From: Pseudomaricurvus sp. HS19
GTDB lineage: Bacteria > Pseudomonadota > Gammaproteobacteria > Pseudomonadales > Cellvibrionaceae
Direction of reading: 5' to 3'
DNA: 64,000 nucleotides
Assembly: GCF_009857815.1 (NCBI RefSeq)
Contig: NZ_WVVW01000001.1
Span: forward strand, 1,054,001 to 1,118,000
Position 1 is the first letter of the stretch, and every line of letters begins with the position of its first letter. The position numbers and the translations under genes are program-made. The notes beneath the pieces are model-generated. The model was not told where the DNA came from, ran no database searches, and worked only from the letters and a program-made list of their open reading frames with translations. Positions 1 through 7,741 of this stretch are shown here, in pieces.

Positions 1-456
1 AAGGGCCAGGTGGGCTTTATTCCCATCCAGTACATCATGGACCGCCCCACCGCCGCGATCCAGCTGGAAGCCACCAGCAAAAAGCTGCAGGACCTGCAGA
101 ACAAATACAACGAGCTGAGAAACGAACTGCGCAACACCGACAGTACCCGCGCCGACCTGCACGATCAGCTGCAATCCGTCACAGCAGAGAACCAGAAGCT
201 GACCACCGAACTGGATAATATCCGTCGCGTTTCCGCCGATGCCCTGAGCCTTAACAAGCGTCACCAGCAGCTGATGAAAGATCACCAGATCATGCAAACC
301 GAAATGGATGTTCTCAAGGCGGACAACGAACGACTGCGCAAGGAAGACCGCAACACCTTCTTCCTCTATGGCGCCCTGGCAGTACTTTTGGGCGTAATCA
401 TAGCGATCGTCGCTCCACTCCTGCGTCGCCGCAAACGCTTCTCCGAGTGGGCATAA
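1..456 (+). CDS. TIGR04211-type SH3/coiled-coil membrane protein (YgiM-like), 5' partial
   Basis: The reading frame is open from base 1, so the gene begins outside the window and only about 151 C-terminal residues are visible. The first residues (KGQVGFIPIQYIMDRP) look like the end of a bacterial SH3 domain. They are followed by about 90 residues of charged heptad-like coiled coil, then one transmembrane helix (FFLYGALAVLLGVIIAIVAPL) and a short basic tail RRRKR. This order matches the family typified by E. coli YgiM, an inner-membrane protein with a periplasmic SH3 and coiled coil; its role is unclear. The next gene starts 6 bases downstream, so the two are probably cotranscribed. Confidence 0.8.
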   Translation, partial: KGQVGFIPIQYIMDRPTAAIQLEATSKKLQDLQNKYNELRNELRNTDSTRADLHDQLQSVTAENQKLTTELDNIRRVSADALSLNKRHQQLMKDHQIMQTEMDVLKADNERLRKEDRNTFFLYGALAVLLGVIIAIVAPLLRRRKRFSEWA

Positions 457-462
457 ACAGCC

Positions 463-1062
463 ATGCGAACTACAGTGAGTATCCTGCAAGCCTGTTGCCG
501 GCAATGGCTGCTGGCAACACTCCTGCTCGGTAGTGTCTTCTGCGCGGTTACCACACAGGCAGAGCAGACCGGTGTGGCCCCGTCCCGGGTGACCCTGGAA
601 ACTGACCTGGGCACGGTGGTACTGCAGCTGTATCCCGACAAGGCACCGGCCACCGTTGCCAACTTTTTGCAGTACGCCCGCGACGGTTTCTACGACCTCA
701 CCATTTTCCACCGGGTGATTCCCGGCTTTGTGGTACAGGGTGGCGGGATGACCTATGATTTTGTGCGCAAGGAGACCCGCGATCCGGTTGTTAACGAATC
801 GAACAACGGTCTGCTTAACCGTCGTGGCACCGTGGCCATGGCCCGCATGCGCGACCCGGACAGCGCCACCTCGCAGTTTTACGTCAACCTCGGCAATAAC
901 AGCAATCTCAACCCTGTCAAAAAGCAGCCGGGTTACACCGTGTTTGGTGAAGTGGTTGAAGGCATGGATGTGATTGACCTGATCAGCATGGAGCCCACCG
1001 GCAGGTTCCGCGCCGAGGCTCCGGACACACCGGTACGCATTCTGAAAGTAACCATCGAGTGA
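463..1062 (+). CDS. Peptidyl-prolyl cis-trans isomerase, cyclophilin type, exported
   Basis: A 199-residue cyclophilin. Residues 1 to about 34 form a signal peptide (basic start, hydrophobic stretch LLATLLLGSVFCAV, then TTQA), so it probably acts in the periplasm, where PpiA-type enzymes speed proline isomerisation during folding of exported proteins. The cyclophilin core is clear: TDLGTVVLQLYPDKAPATV, FHRVIPGFVVQGG with the catalytic-type Arg, and DSATSQFYVNLG. Length fits a single-domain enzyme. It lies 6 bases after the YgiM-like gene. Whether it should be named ppiA or ppiB cannot be settled here. Confidence 0.93.
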   Translation: MRTTVSILQACCRQWLLATLLLGSVFCAVTTQAEQTGVAPSRVTLETDLGTVVLQLYPDKAPATVANFLQYARDGFYDLTIFHRVIPGFVVQGGGMTYDFVRKETRDPVVNESNNGLLNRRGTVAMARMRDPDSATSQFYVNLGNNSNLNPVKKQPGYTVFGEVVEGMDVIDLISMEPTGRFRAEAPDTPVRILKVTIE

Positions 1063-1167
1063 CAATAGCCTGAATCGAGGAACGGCGACCGGCCCTTCGT
1101 GCTCCCATATACATCCAGTCGTCCCACCCTGTGCTATACACACTGAACCAGCAATAAGAGCGCAGCC

Positions 1168-1944
1168 ATGAACCCCACCCGCACCAGCCTCAGCGTCAAC
1201 CTCAATAAAATTGCCCTGCTGCGCAATTCCCGCGAAGGTAATTACCCGAGTGTGACTGCACACGCGGAGATCTGCCTTGCCGCCGGTGCTGACGGCATCA
1301 CCGTGCATCCGCGTCCCGACCAGCGCCACATCCGCCCCGGCGATGTTTACGATCTGGCGGCGCTGACCGCATCAATGCCCGTCATCGAGTTCAACATTGA
1401 GGGCAACCCTTTTGCCCCGGCGCAGGGCAGCTACCCCGGCTTTATGGAACTGGTGCGACAGACCCGCCCGGATCAGTGCACCCTGGTCCCGGACAGCGAC
1501 GACCAGCTTACCTCCGACCACGGATTCGACCTCACCCAGAGTGGCGACAAGCTGCGCCCCATTATTGACGAGCTGCATGAACTGGGGTGCCGCGTCAGCC
1601 TGTTTATGGACCCGGATCCCGCCCAGATACGCCTTGCCAAAGGCGTCGGCGCAGATCGTGTCGAACTCTATACCGGCCCCTACGCCCTCGCCCATAAAGA
1701 GCAGAGCGACAACCTGGACACACTGTTCCGCAGTTACCATGAAGCAACACTGGCCGCCGCAGAGGTGGGGCTGGGTGTAAACGCCGGCCACGATCTCAAT
1801 CTGGACAACCTGGCACGCTTCCTTGAGATTCCCGGAATCCTCGAAGTCTCTATCGGCCACGCCCTGACCGTCGACGCCATTGCCATGGGCATGGGTGAAG
1901 CCGTTAACCGCTACCGCCGCATCTGCCATCACGAGAACCGCTGA
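1168..1944 (+). CDS. pdxJ: Pyridoxine 5'-phosphate synthase PdxJ
   Basis: A 258-residue TIM-barrel protein of the PdxJ family, which condenses 1-deoxy-D-xylulose 5-phosphate with 3-amino-2-oxopropyl phosphate in the last step of de novo vitamin B6 synthesis. Family signatures seen: SVNLNKIALLRNSR near the N-terminus, GADGITVHPRPDQRHI, ADRVELYTGPYA and VNAGHDLNLDNL with the catalytic-type histidine, and EVSIGHAL at the phosphate site. The HPRPDQRHI form is more like the PdxJ of Bacteroidota than the HLREDRRHI form of enterobacteria. It is not beside recO or acpS, the usual gammaproteobacterial neighbours. An AAGAG-type ribosome site precedes the ATG. Confidence 0.92.
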   Translation: MNPTRTSLSVNLNKIALLRNSREGNYPSVTAHAEICLAAGADGITVHPRPDQRHIRPGDVYDLAALTASMPVIEFNIEGNPFAPAQGSYPGFMELVRQTRPDQCTLVPDSDDQLTSDHGFDLTQSGDKLRPIIDELHELGCRVSLFMDPDPAQIRLAKGVGADRVELYTGPYALAHKEQSDNLDTLFRSYHEATLAAAEVGLGVNAGHDLNLDNLARFLEIPGILEVSIGHALTVDAIAMGMGEAVNRYRRICHHENR

Positions 1945-1998
1945 ACAGGTCGCGCGCCAGCCCCTCCCCCCTGCAACAGGAAAGCACAGGAGCAGAGC

Positions 1999-2397
1999 AT
2001 GCCCGTCACCAAAGGTTGCCAGCAGCTGATCGCCGAAGCCCGTGCCCGCATTACCACCCTCACGCTGGAGCAGGCGGCTGCCCGCTTGCAGGATCCGGAG
2101 ACGGTATTTGTGGATATTCGCGATGTCCGGGAACTGGAGCGCGAAGGCCTGATTCCCTCTGCACTGCACGCCCCCCGCGGTATGCTGGAGTTCTGGGTGG
2201 ACCCCGACAGCCCCTACTTCAAACCCGTGTTCGCCGAGCCGAAAACCTTTGTCCTCTACTGCCAGTCCGCCTGGCGCTCCAGCCTGGCTACCGCCACCCT
2301 GCTGGACATGGGGATGACCAACGTCTGTCATTTCGATGGGGGTTTCAAGGCATGGAAAGCCGCGGGCCTGCCTACAGAGGAGCGGCAGCGCAACTGA
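1999..2397 (+). CDS. Rhodanese-like sulfurtransferase domain protein
   Basis: A single rhodanese domain of 132 residues without a signal peptide, so cytosolic. Visible signatures are FVDIRDVRELEREG near residue 35, the CH2-like SALHAPRG, and the active-site loop CQSAWRS with the persulfide-forming cysteine followed by an arginine, then GFKAWKAAGLP at the end. Such proteins move sulfane sulfur; the substrate is unknown. AGGAG sits 8 bases before the ATG. It follows pdxJ by 54 bases and may share its transcript. Confidence 0.9.
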   Translation: MPVTKGCQQLIAEARARITTLTLEQAAARLQDPETVFVDIRDVRELEREGLIPSALHAPRGMLEFWVDPDSPYFKPVFAEPKTFVLYCQSAWRSSLATATLLDMGMTNVCHFDGGFKAWKAAGLPTEERQRN

Positions 2398-2520
2398 CCC
2401 GCCCTGTGGGCGCCGGTATATTGCCGCTCCCCCAACCTGATTGATCTGCATCCATGTACGCCTATACTGAGTGCGATAGCCTGCAATAAAACCAATCAGG
2501 CACGCTAAGGAGAATCCTGC

Positions 2521-2934
2521 ATGCACTCCATTCTGGTAAAGGACTATATGAGCCCCGAACATTACGCCGTTCACGCTGATGTCAGCGTTCGCACAGCGGT
2601 GGACGCCATGTTACGGGCGCGGGTACTGGGGGTACCGGTGGTTGATGACCACAAGCGGTTGGTGGGTTATGTCTCCGAGCAGGACTGCATCAAGGAGCTG
2701 CTTAATGACGCCATGTACTGTGACGAATCCGCACCGGTGGCGTCCGTCATGCAGACAGCCGTGGTCAGCTTTGACCCCGAGGCCAGCGTGGTGGAAGTCG
2801 CCCAGAGCATGCTGCGCCATCACCACAAGAACTACCCGGTGATTCAGGACGGCAAGTTGATCGGCGTTATCAGCCGCTCCATGGTTCTGGCGGCGCTGAT
2901 GGATCGCAGCAACGCCTGCTTCAAGCATAAGTAA
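2521..2934 (+). CDS. CBS-domain pair protein
   Basis: A 137-residue protein made of two CBS motifs: residues 1-60 (VKDYMSPEHYAVHADVSV, then VPVVDDHKRLVGYVSEQD) and residues 74-130 (SVMQTAVVSFDPEASVVEVA, then YPVIQDGKLIGVISR). Two CBS motifs form a Bateman module that usually binds adenine nucleotides and acts as an energy or redox sensor. No effector domain is attached, so its partner is unknown. A strong AAGGAG ribosome site lies 9 bases upstream of the ATG. Neighbours give no clear functional hint. Confidence 0.9.
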   Translation: MHSILVKDYMSPEHYAVHADVSVRTAVDAMLRARVLGVPVVDDHKRLVGYVSEQDCIKELLNDAMYCDESAPVASVMQTAVVSFDPEASVVEVAQSMLRHHHKNYPVIQDGKLIGVISRSMVLAALMDRSNACFKHK

Positions 2935-3131
2935 GCCAATCCCGTAACGACCCGGGCCCGGCTCCTGACGGAATCCGGGCCTCAGCTTGCCCTCCTCACG
3001 GCAACACACCCGGTTGCAGCACCAGCGGTGGTATACTCGCGCCCCACGCCGGCATTTGCCGTCCTTCCACCACAACTCGCTGCCACCGCATATCGCACCA
3101 GCGAGCGACTACCGTGAGAACGCCCGAGCCA

Positions 3132-4019
3132 ATGACCACCCCCGCCACTCTCAGCATCTGCGGCGCCGGTAAACTCGGCCGCACCCTGGCGCGCCTGTGG
3201 CAGGAGAGCGGACAGTTTCGTATCGGGCAGGTGTTCTGCAGCAGCCTCACCAGCGCCCGCGACGCCGTCGCGTTTATCGGTGCCGGAGAGCCCTGCGGCG
3301 AAGAGACGATGCCTGAGCCTGCAGACCTGTGGCTGATCGCCACTCCTGACGGCGCCATCGCAGAGGCGGCCAGGCGCCTGGGGCCCGCGCTCTGTGCCAG
3401 CAGCGTGGTCTTCCACTGCAGCGGCTCGCTGGCCAGCAGCGCCATGGCGCTGCAGGGTTGCCACACAGCCAGCGTGCACCCGGTGCACAGTTTTGCCGAT
3501 CCGGCACGCTCCATCGGTGCTTTTGCCGGCAGCTACTGCACCGCCGAAGGGGACGTCGAAGCCCTCGAACGTCTGCTGCCCGCCTTCCGAGCCATTGGTG
3601 GCGAGCCGCTCACCATCGACAGCCACGCCAAAAGCCTATACCACGCCAGCACCGTCATGGCCTGTAACTATCTTGTGACCCTAATGGACAGCAGCTACCG
3701 CTGTCTTGCAGCGGCCGGTATTGATGGCCAGCAGGCGCGTCAGTTACTGGCCCCACTGGCGAGCCAGACGCTGCAGAACTGCCTCGGCGGCGATACAAGC
3801 GAAGCGCTGACCGGCCCCATTGCCCGACGTGACCTGGGTACCGTTGCCGCCCACCTGCAGGCCCTCGCCGAGCTCCCGGCGCTGCAGGAGCTCTACCGCG
3901 CACTGGGCAGGGAGACACTGACCGTTGCCGGGCGCCAGCCCCATGGCCAGTCACTGCAGCCGTTGGCTTCACTGCTGGGAAGCTCAACCACCCCCCCCGA
4001 CCACACCGACGACAAGTAA
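3132..4019 (+). CDS. Rossmann-fold and DUF2520 domain protein
   Basis: About 295 residues from the ATG at 3132 (an in-frame GTG at 3114 would add six residues). The N-terminus has a dinucleotide-binding pattern (SICGAGKLGRTLARLW), then DLWLIATPDGAIAEAA. The middle has VFHCSGSLAS and SVHPVHSFADP, typical of the Rossmann-like plus DUF2520 family related to pyrroline-5-carboxylate and 6-phosphogluconate dehydrogenases. The helical DUF2520 part contains HASTVMACNYLVTL. An NAD(P)-dependent oxidoreductase role is probable but the substrate is unknown. The next gene starts 13 bases downstream. Confidence 0.85.
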   Translation: MTTPATLSICGAGKLGRTLARLWQESGQFRIGQVFCSSLTSARDAVAFIGAGEPCGEETMPEPADLWLIATPDGAIAEAARRLGPALCASSVVFHCSGSLASSAMALQGCHTASVHPVHSFADPARSIGAFAGSYCTAEGDVEALERLLPAFRAIGGEPLTIDSHAKSLYHASTVMACNYLVTLMDSSYRCLAAAGIDGQQARQLLAPLASQTLQNCLGGDTSEALTGPIARRDLGTVAAHLQALAELPALQELYRALGRETLTVAGRQPHGQSLQPLASLLGSSTTPPDHTDDK

Positions 4020-4032
4020 GCCCGAGAGACAC

Positions 4033-4809
4033 ATGAGCGACAGCGACAACTACCGCCAGAAAAAGCAGTTCTTCAACCAGATGCTCACCGTCTATGGGCG
4101 CAAACCGGTGCTGGAGGCACTGCAGGAACCGTCCGCCCGGCCCTATCGCCTGCACCTAGCAAGCAGCAACAAACCCGGTGGCATCATCGCCGAGATTATG
4201 GCGCTGGCAGAGTCAAAGGCGGCGGAGATTGTCTGGCACGACCGCCAGGAGCTGTCACGGATCTCCCGCAACAGCAAGCAGGATCAGGGGGTTGCGCTGG
4301 ATCTGATTTGCGAAGGCTACCGCCCCTATCAGGAGTTTCTTGGGCAGGAGCCTGCCGCAAGTTACGACATCATCGCCCTCGACCGCATCACCAACCCGCA
4401 GAACCTGGGCATGATTATCCGCTCGGTGGCCGCCAGTGGCTGCGCCGGGCTGCTGCTGCCGGAGAAAGGCTGCGCCAAACTGGATGCACTGGTGATCAAG
4501 GCCAGCGCCGGTACCCTCTTCCGTGCACCGGTGCTGCGCTGCCAGCAGCTGGAACAGGCACTGGACGATTTTGCCGCGGCCGGCGCCAACATTTACGGCC
4601 TCAGCTCCCACGCCAAAACCAGTATCGGCTCCACCGCCGCCGCGGGTCGCAATGTGTTTGTACTGGGCAATGAGACAGACGGCGTGTCGGAGGCCGTAGC
4701 CCGACGCTGTAACAAGCTGATCTCCATCCCCATGAGCAATGGGGTGGAGTCACTCAATGTCGCGGTTACGGCGAGCCTGCTGGCGTTTCGCCATCTTCTG
4801 CAGAGCTGA
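4033..4809 (+). CDS. SpoU/TrmH-family RNA 2'-O-methyltransferase
   Basis: A 258-residue SPOUT-superfamily methyltransferase. I take the ATG at 4033 because the protein then starts MSDSDNYRQKKQFF and GAGAGAC precedes it; the frame is open further upstream but that stretch is low-complexity and overlaps the previous gene. An N-terminal substrate-binding segment contains YGRKPVLEAL. The three SpoU motifs follow: DRITNPQNLGMIIRSVAASG, VFVLGNETDGVSEAV and IPMSNGVESLNVAVTASLL, which form the knotted SAM site. The exact RNA target is not evident. Its last 44 bases overlap the end of the convergent MFS gene. Confidence 0.9.
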   Translation: MSDSDNYRQKKQFFNQMLTVYGRKPVLEALQEPSARPYRLHLASSNKPGGIIAEIMALAESKAAEIVWHDRQELSRISRNSKQDQGVALDLICEGYRPYQEFLGQEPAASYDIIALDRITNPQNLGMIIRSVAASGCAGLLLPEKGCAKLDALVIKASAGTLFRAPVLRCQQLEQALDDFAAAGANIYGLSSHAKTSIGSTAAAGRNVFVLGNETDGVSEAVARRCNKLISIPMSNGVESLNVAVTASLLAFRHLLQS

Positions 4810-6007
4810 CGGAGAGAGCGCGCTCCAGGCGCCACATGGGACGCACACCCAGATAGACCACAAACAGCGCCAGGCTCAGTACCCCACCGATGGTAAACAG
4901 CGTGAGTGGCCCCCAGGCCTGGGCCACATAGCCGCACACCAGCGCTCCCAGGGGCGCACTGCCAAACAGTGCCAGCTGGTAGATGGAGAGCGCCCTGCCA
5001 CGATAGGCGTCCGGCACCTGCTGCTGTAACAGGCCCTTGCCGAGACTGGCACTGACGCCAGCCACTACGCCCCAGCCGAACACCAGCATCAGCAATCCAC
5101 TCTCTTTCGGCTGCGCCGACAACGCCAGCATCAGCAGCCCGGTATAGAGCAGGCAGAAGAGAATCGCCCTGCCCGGCTGGGCCACATGACCGCGGCGAAT
5201 CAGTCCTACCGAGGCTGCAATTCCGCCGAAGGTAAACAGCAGTTGCAACAGCGAAAACGACAGTGCGTCCTGCTGATAGACGTGGCGCGACAGCAGCGGT
5301 ATCGCCACCACGAACACACCCATATTCATAAAACCGTTGAAACTCACCAGCACCATCAGGTGCCGCAGCACCGGGTGGCGCCGTACGAAGTCCAATCCCT
5401 CGGTCACACTGACCGCCGCTGGGGCCTGCACAGGAACCGGAGCCTCACGTTCACTGTGCCGCAGCAGCAGGACAAACAACAACGCACAGGCCAACAGTGC
5501 CACTACCTGTACCGCAAAGATCGGCACCAGCCCCAGATGCCCGCTCTGCCCGGCCAACAGCACACCCAAGGCCTGGGCGACATAGACGCTCAGGCTGATG
5601 CGTACCACCGCCCCCTGATAGGGACGTGAGTGCTGATGAAAGCGCGGCAATACACGATCCCGCAGCGGTTGCAGGAAGGCCTGACAGACACCCAGCAACA
5701 GCGCGTAGGAGAGCAGACTAAGCAGCGCCAGATGGCCGCTGATGAGAAGGGCCAGCAAAGTTGCGTGGCAGAGTGCCATGGCCCCATAGATCACCGGTAA
5801 CCAACGCCAGGCGCCGGCACGGTCGGCAAAGGAGCCGCCAAAGAGCATCAGCATCACCGGCAGCAGGCCCGCGGACTGCACCCAACCCACATGACTGGGT
5901 TCCAGGTGCAACTCACCCACGGCCAGCCACGGCACCATCACCACCTGGATGCCCATAGCCAGCGCCGCCAGTCCGACGGCAATCAGGTAGCCACTGAATC
6001 GATTCAA
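4766..6007 (-). CDS. MFS transporter
   Basis: A 413-residue protein with about 12 hydrophobic segments of the major facilitator superfamily, with GGSFADRAGAWRW in the loop after the second helix. The start is chosen as TTG at 6007, because GGAGAGG lies 7 bases upstream on the coding strand and the first membrane helix begins right after (LNRFSGYLIAVGLAALAMGI). A frame open to 6097 would add 30 residues and run into the terminator of the amt gene. Substrate unknown; it resembles drug or metabolite exporters. The 3' end overlaps the TrmH-type gene tail to tail. Confidence 0.85.
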   Translation of the reverse strand: MNRFSGYLIAVGLAALAMGIQVVMVPWLAVGELHLEPSHVGWVQSAGLLPVMLMLFGGSFADRAGAWRWLPVIYGAMALCHATLLALLISGHLALLSLLSYALLLGVCQAFLQPLRDRVLPRFHQHSRPYQGAVVRISLSVYVAQALGVLLAGQSGHLGLVPIFAVQVVALLACALLFVLLLRHSEREAPVPVQAPAAVSVTEGLDFVRRHPVLRHLMVLVSFNGFMNMGVFVVAIPLLSRHVYQQDALSFSLLQLLFTFGGIAASVGLIRRGHVAQPGRAILFCLLYTGLLMLALSAQPKESGLLMLVFGWGVVAGVSASLGKGLLQQQVPDAYRGRALSIYQLALFGSAPLGALVCGYVAQAWGPLTLFTIGGVLSLALFVVYLGVRPMWRLERALSVSSAEDGETPAGSP

Positions 6008-6093
6008 CTGCCTGCCTCTCCGCAAAAAAAGGGCGATTCTACCCCAAGCCGGTACCCCAGTGGCAGCAAAGGGCTGCCGACGCCGGGCCAATA

Positions 6094-6123
6094 ACAAAAA
6101 AGCCCGCCGGAAGGCGGGCCTTT
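6094..6123 (-). terminator. Rho-independent terminator of the amt gene
   Basis: A 7-bp perfect stem GCCCGCC / GGCGGGC with a GGAA loop on the plus strand, flanked by six A residues. Read on the minus strand this gives a hairpin followed by TTTTTTGT, directly after the amt stop codon and upstream of the MFS gene. Confidence 0.9.
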
Positions 6124-6151
6124 GAGTCTCCGATCAGCGCACGAGCCGCGA

Positions 6152-7444
6152 TCAGAATTTGTAACCACTCTCTTCGTGAGAGGTGATATCGAGACCGGCG
6201 GTCTCATCCTCTTTGCTGACCCGGATACCGGCGGTCAGTACGCCCGTCAGCTTCAGCAGTGCCCAGCTGATCACCGCGGTATAGACAAAGGTGACCACCA
6301 CCGCAATCAGCTGCACCTTCAGCTGGGCAGCAATGGAGTAGCCACTGCCCGGCTCTGCACCAAAACCGCTGAACAGCCCCAGATCCGGCGACGCGAACAC
6401 TGCCACCAGCAGGCTGCCCAGGATACCGCCCACACCATGCACCGGGAAAACGTCGAGAGAGTCATCAATTTTCCACTTGCGCTTGATGGCCTGGGTCATC
6501 ACAAAACAGATAACGCCGGCGCTGATCCCGATCACCAGCGCACCGGCAGGGCCGACAAAACCGGAGGCCGGGGTAATGGTACCCAGACCGGCCACCATGC
6601 CAGTGACAATACCCAGCACGCTGGGCTTGCCGTACTTAACCTGCTCCATCACCACCCAGGCCAGGGATCCGGCTGCGGCCGAAATGTGAGTAACGGTCAT
6701 GGCCATGGTGGCATCGCCATTGGCGGCCAGCGCGCTGCCGGCATTAAAGCCGAACCAGCCCACCCACAGCATACCGGCACCGGTAACCGTCATGGTCAGG
6801 TTGTGCGGCGGCATGGCGGTGGTCGGGAAGCCATTGCGATTGCCAATCACCAGCGCCGCCACCAGTGCTGCGACACCGGCAGTGATATGCACCACGATAC
6901 CACCGGCAAAATCCATGGCGCCCATCTCGGCCAGCCAACCGCCGCCCCACACCCAGTGACAGACCGGGAAGTAGACCGCCAGCAACCACAGCGCACTGAA
7001 CACCAGTACCGAGGAAAATTTCATACGCTCGGCAAAGGCGCCCACAATCAGCGCCGGGGTAATAATGGCAAAGGTCATCTGGAACATGAAAAACAGCGAC
7101 TCGGGTATATCGCCACTCAGGCTTTCCCGGGTCATGCCCGCCATAAAGAGACGACTGAGATCACCAATGAAAGCATTGCCCTCGCCAAAGGAGAGACTGT
7201 AGCCAACCAGTAGCCAGATGAGTGATGCCATACAGGCGATGGCAAAACATTGCATCAGCACCGACAACACGTTTTTGGTACGCACCAGACCGCCGTAGAA
7301 GAGTGACAGGCCCGGCAATGTCATAAATAACACCAGCGCCGTCGCCGTCAGCATCCACGCTGTATTTGCACTACTGAGTTCGCTCCCTGCGTAGGCAACC
7401 GCAGGCGCGACTGACAGTGTCAGAACACCAAGTATCTTTTTCAT
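6152..7444 (-). CDS. amt: Ammonium transporter (Amt/AmtB family)
   Basis: A 430-residue Amt channel that conducts ammonium/ammonia across the inner membrane. The ATG at 7444 gives a signal-peptide start MKKILGVLTLSVAPAVAYA, as in E. coli AmtB, followed by 11 membrane helices. Family signatures: GLSLFYGGLVRTKNVLSVL, WVGWFGFNAGSALA, and VFPVHGVGGILGSLL with a pore histidine. The C-terminal tail (VSKEDETAGLDITSHEESG) is the part that binds the PII protein GlnK. No glnK lies next to it, which is unusual. It ends at a strong terminator. Confidence 0.95.
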   Translation of the reverse strand: MKKILGVLTLSVAPAVAYAGSELSSANTAWMLTATALVLFMTLPGLSLFYGGLVRTKNVLSVLMQCFAIACMASLIWLLVGYSLSFGEGNAFIGDLSRLFMAGMTRESLSGDIPESLFFMFQMTFAIITPALIVGAFAERMKFSSVLVFSALWLLAVYFPVCHWVWGGGWLAEMGAMDFAGGIVVHITAGVAALVAALVIGNRNGFPTTAMPPHNLTMTVTGAGMLWVGWFGFNAGSALAANGDATMAMTVTHISAAAGSLAWVVMEQVKYGKPSVLGIVTGMVAGLGTITPASGFVGPAGALVIGISAGVICFVMTQAIKRKWKIDDSLDVFPVHGVGGILGSLLVAVFASPDLGLFSGFGAEPGSGYSIAAQLKVQLIAVVVTFVYTAVISWALLKLTGVLTAGIRVSKEDETAGLDITSHEESGYKF

Positions 7445-7741
7445 GATTCTCTCTGCTTGTGTTTCTCTGATCATTTACCGGTACCTTTGCAATTTCTGTT
7501 GCACCACAACAAAAACAAAAGGCACCAAAATAATCTTTTTATAATCAGCCAGTTACTTCCTATGCACGATTTTAATGCATCATGAAGACTCGGCATTGTG
7601 CACAGCAGGAACATCCTTCTCAAGAGAGTGTGGGGCAGAAATATTGCGTCATGGAAAAAAAGTTTTGTTTTGCACCAGGGCGGTTCAGAAAATTAACCTG
7701 CGCACCATTTCGGATCACTACTTTGACCCAAATTGACTGCT
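7445..7741. other. Intergenic leader between amt and tgpA
   Basis: About 300 bases upstream of amt and downstream of tgpA (both read leftward). A+T-rich and without a credible coding frame; it presumably holds the amt promoter. I looked for a sigma-54 promoter, expected for nitrogen control, and found no site with correct GG/GC spacing. Confidence 0.5.

Noticed and set aside
1372-2574. 400-codon minus-strand open frame across pdxJ and the rhodanese gene
   Set aside because: It crosses two well-supported plus-strand genes and their gap, and has no recognisable domain.
2955-2981. Hairpin GGCCCGG/CCGGGCC after the CBS gene
   Set aside because: 13-base loop and no T run; too weak to call a terminator.
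6122-7213. 363-codon plus-strand open frame opposite amt
   Set aside because: Gln/His/Gly/Arg-rich, motif-free text antisense to a clear Amt channel.
7470-7510. Possible sigma-54 promoter (TGGTGCA...TTGCA on the minus strand) upstream of amt
   Set aside because: The GG and GC elements are three bases too far apart for a -24/-12 site.
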